NCBI GenBank assembly: GCA_009777165.1
Contig: WRML01000190.1
Coordinates: forward strand, 1 to 5,240
Direction: 5' to 3'
DNA length: 5,240 nt
Source: Kiritimatiellota bacterium
Lineage (GTDB): Bacteria > Verrucomicrobiota > Kiritimatiellia > RFP12 > UBA1067
The position numbers and the translations under genes were made by a program. The notes under the pieces were generated by a model, which was not told where the DNA came from, did no database searches, and was given only the letters and a program-made list of their open reading frames with translations. Of the stretch, positions 5,026 through 5,240 are shown piece after piece; the first letter of the stretch is position 1, and every line of letters starts with the position of its first letter.

Positions 5026-5240
5026 TATAGTGAATTAACTTTAAACGTATTCCATTCTTACATCCCGTTAGGGATGTGTCTCTCGGTAGAAAAACATCCT
5101 TCCCCCCATGTCCGCAGGAAAAGGGGCCCCCATCGGCGCAGGTGCGACCGATGGGGCACGGGATGCGCCTAAACGAGGCATCCCGAGGGGATGCCATGAT
5201 TTTTTTTGCGTTCTCTTCTACCGAAAGAAACATCCCTAAC
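5026..5240. repeat. MITE-like palindromic repeat, copy 2 (right end outside window)
   Basis: Same orientation and order as copy 1: TATAGTGAATT at the left end, the ATTCCATTCTTACATCCC block, TCTCGGTAGAAAAA, a GGCATCCC/GGGATGCC hairpin with a T-run, TTCTACCGAAAGAAA and the start of the last hairpin at the window edge. The second internal hairpin differs: seven bases of copy 1 (1055-1061) are replaced by 43 bases (5117-5159) that form their own 9-bp stem, CCCCATCGG (5128-5136) with CCGATGGGG (5148-5156). The left end lies 35 bases upstream of the glycosidase ATG at 4991. The minus-strand ORF 5015-5233 is an artefact of this repeat. Confidence 0.87.
5177..5207 (+). terminator. Hairpin plus T-run inside repeat copy 2
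   Basis: GGCATCCC (5177-5184), loop GAG, GGGATGCC (5188-5195), ATGA, then eight T residues (5200-5207). The stem and loop are identical to copy 1 and the T-run is one base shorter. Within this window no + strand gene reads into it. Confidence 0.42.

Noticed and set aside
5015..5233. 72-codon minus-strand ORF at the right edge
   Set aside because: It lies almost entirely within repeat copy 2. Copy 1 does not preserve the frame because the 43-base segment is absent there.

Overview
The window looks like a piece of a GC-rich bacterial genome, most plausibly from the PVC superphylum (Kiritimatiellota, Lentisphaerota or Verrucomicrobiota). This rests on gene content: a secreted GH36-like glycosidase ending in an NPCBM domain, and a fibronectin-like plus C10-peptidase-like surface or secreted protein. 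No rRNA or other phylogenetic marker is present, so the assignment is inference.

Layout. Positions 1-935 (+) hold the 3' end of a large gene: a fibronectin-type-III-like domain followed by a domain that aligns by eye with C10 (streptopain) peptidases but has lost the catalytic Cys and His. Positions 966-1184 hold a complete 219-bp palindromic MITE-like repeat made of four short CATCCC/GGGATG hairpins inside 25-bp terminal inverted repeats. It includes a hairpin plus T-run that could terminate transcription from the first gene. Positions 1185-1446 contain no recognisable gene, but have G/T-rich sequence and inverted repeats. Positions 1447-1608 (-) encode a 53-residue predicted lipoprotein with a good ribosome binding site. 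Positions 1609-2000 are mostly non-coding, with a 14-bp tandem repeat, an A-tract hairpin and one doubtful small ORF. Positions 2001-4991 (-) encode the 996-residue multidomain glycosidase. Positions 5026-5240 hold a second, same-orientation copy of the repeat, cut by the window edge and altered in one internal hairpin.

How the parts relate. The glycosidase and the small lipoprotein lie in the same direction, but almost 400 bases apart, so co-transcription is uncertain. The glycosidase is predicted to be exported and to remove alpha-linked galactose-like sugars from glycans. The first gene reads toward them from the other strand and is separated by repeat copy 1. The two repeat copies bracket the glycosidase/lipoprotein segment as direct repeats. 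The least ordinary items are the modular repeat family, the apparently inactive C10-like domain and the unlisted small lipoprotein. I do not see a CRISPR array, transposase, tRNA, rRNA or recognised defence system.
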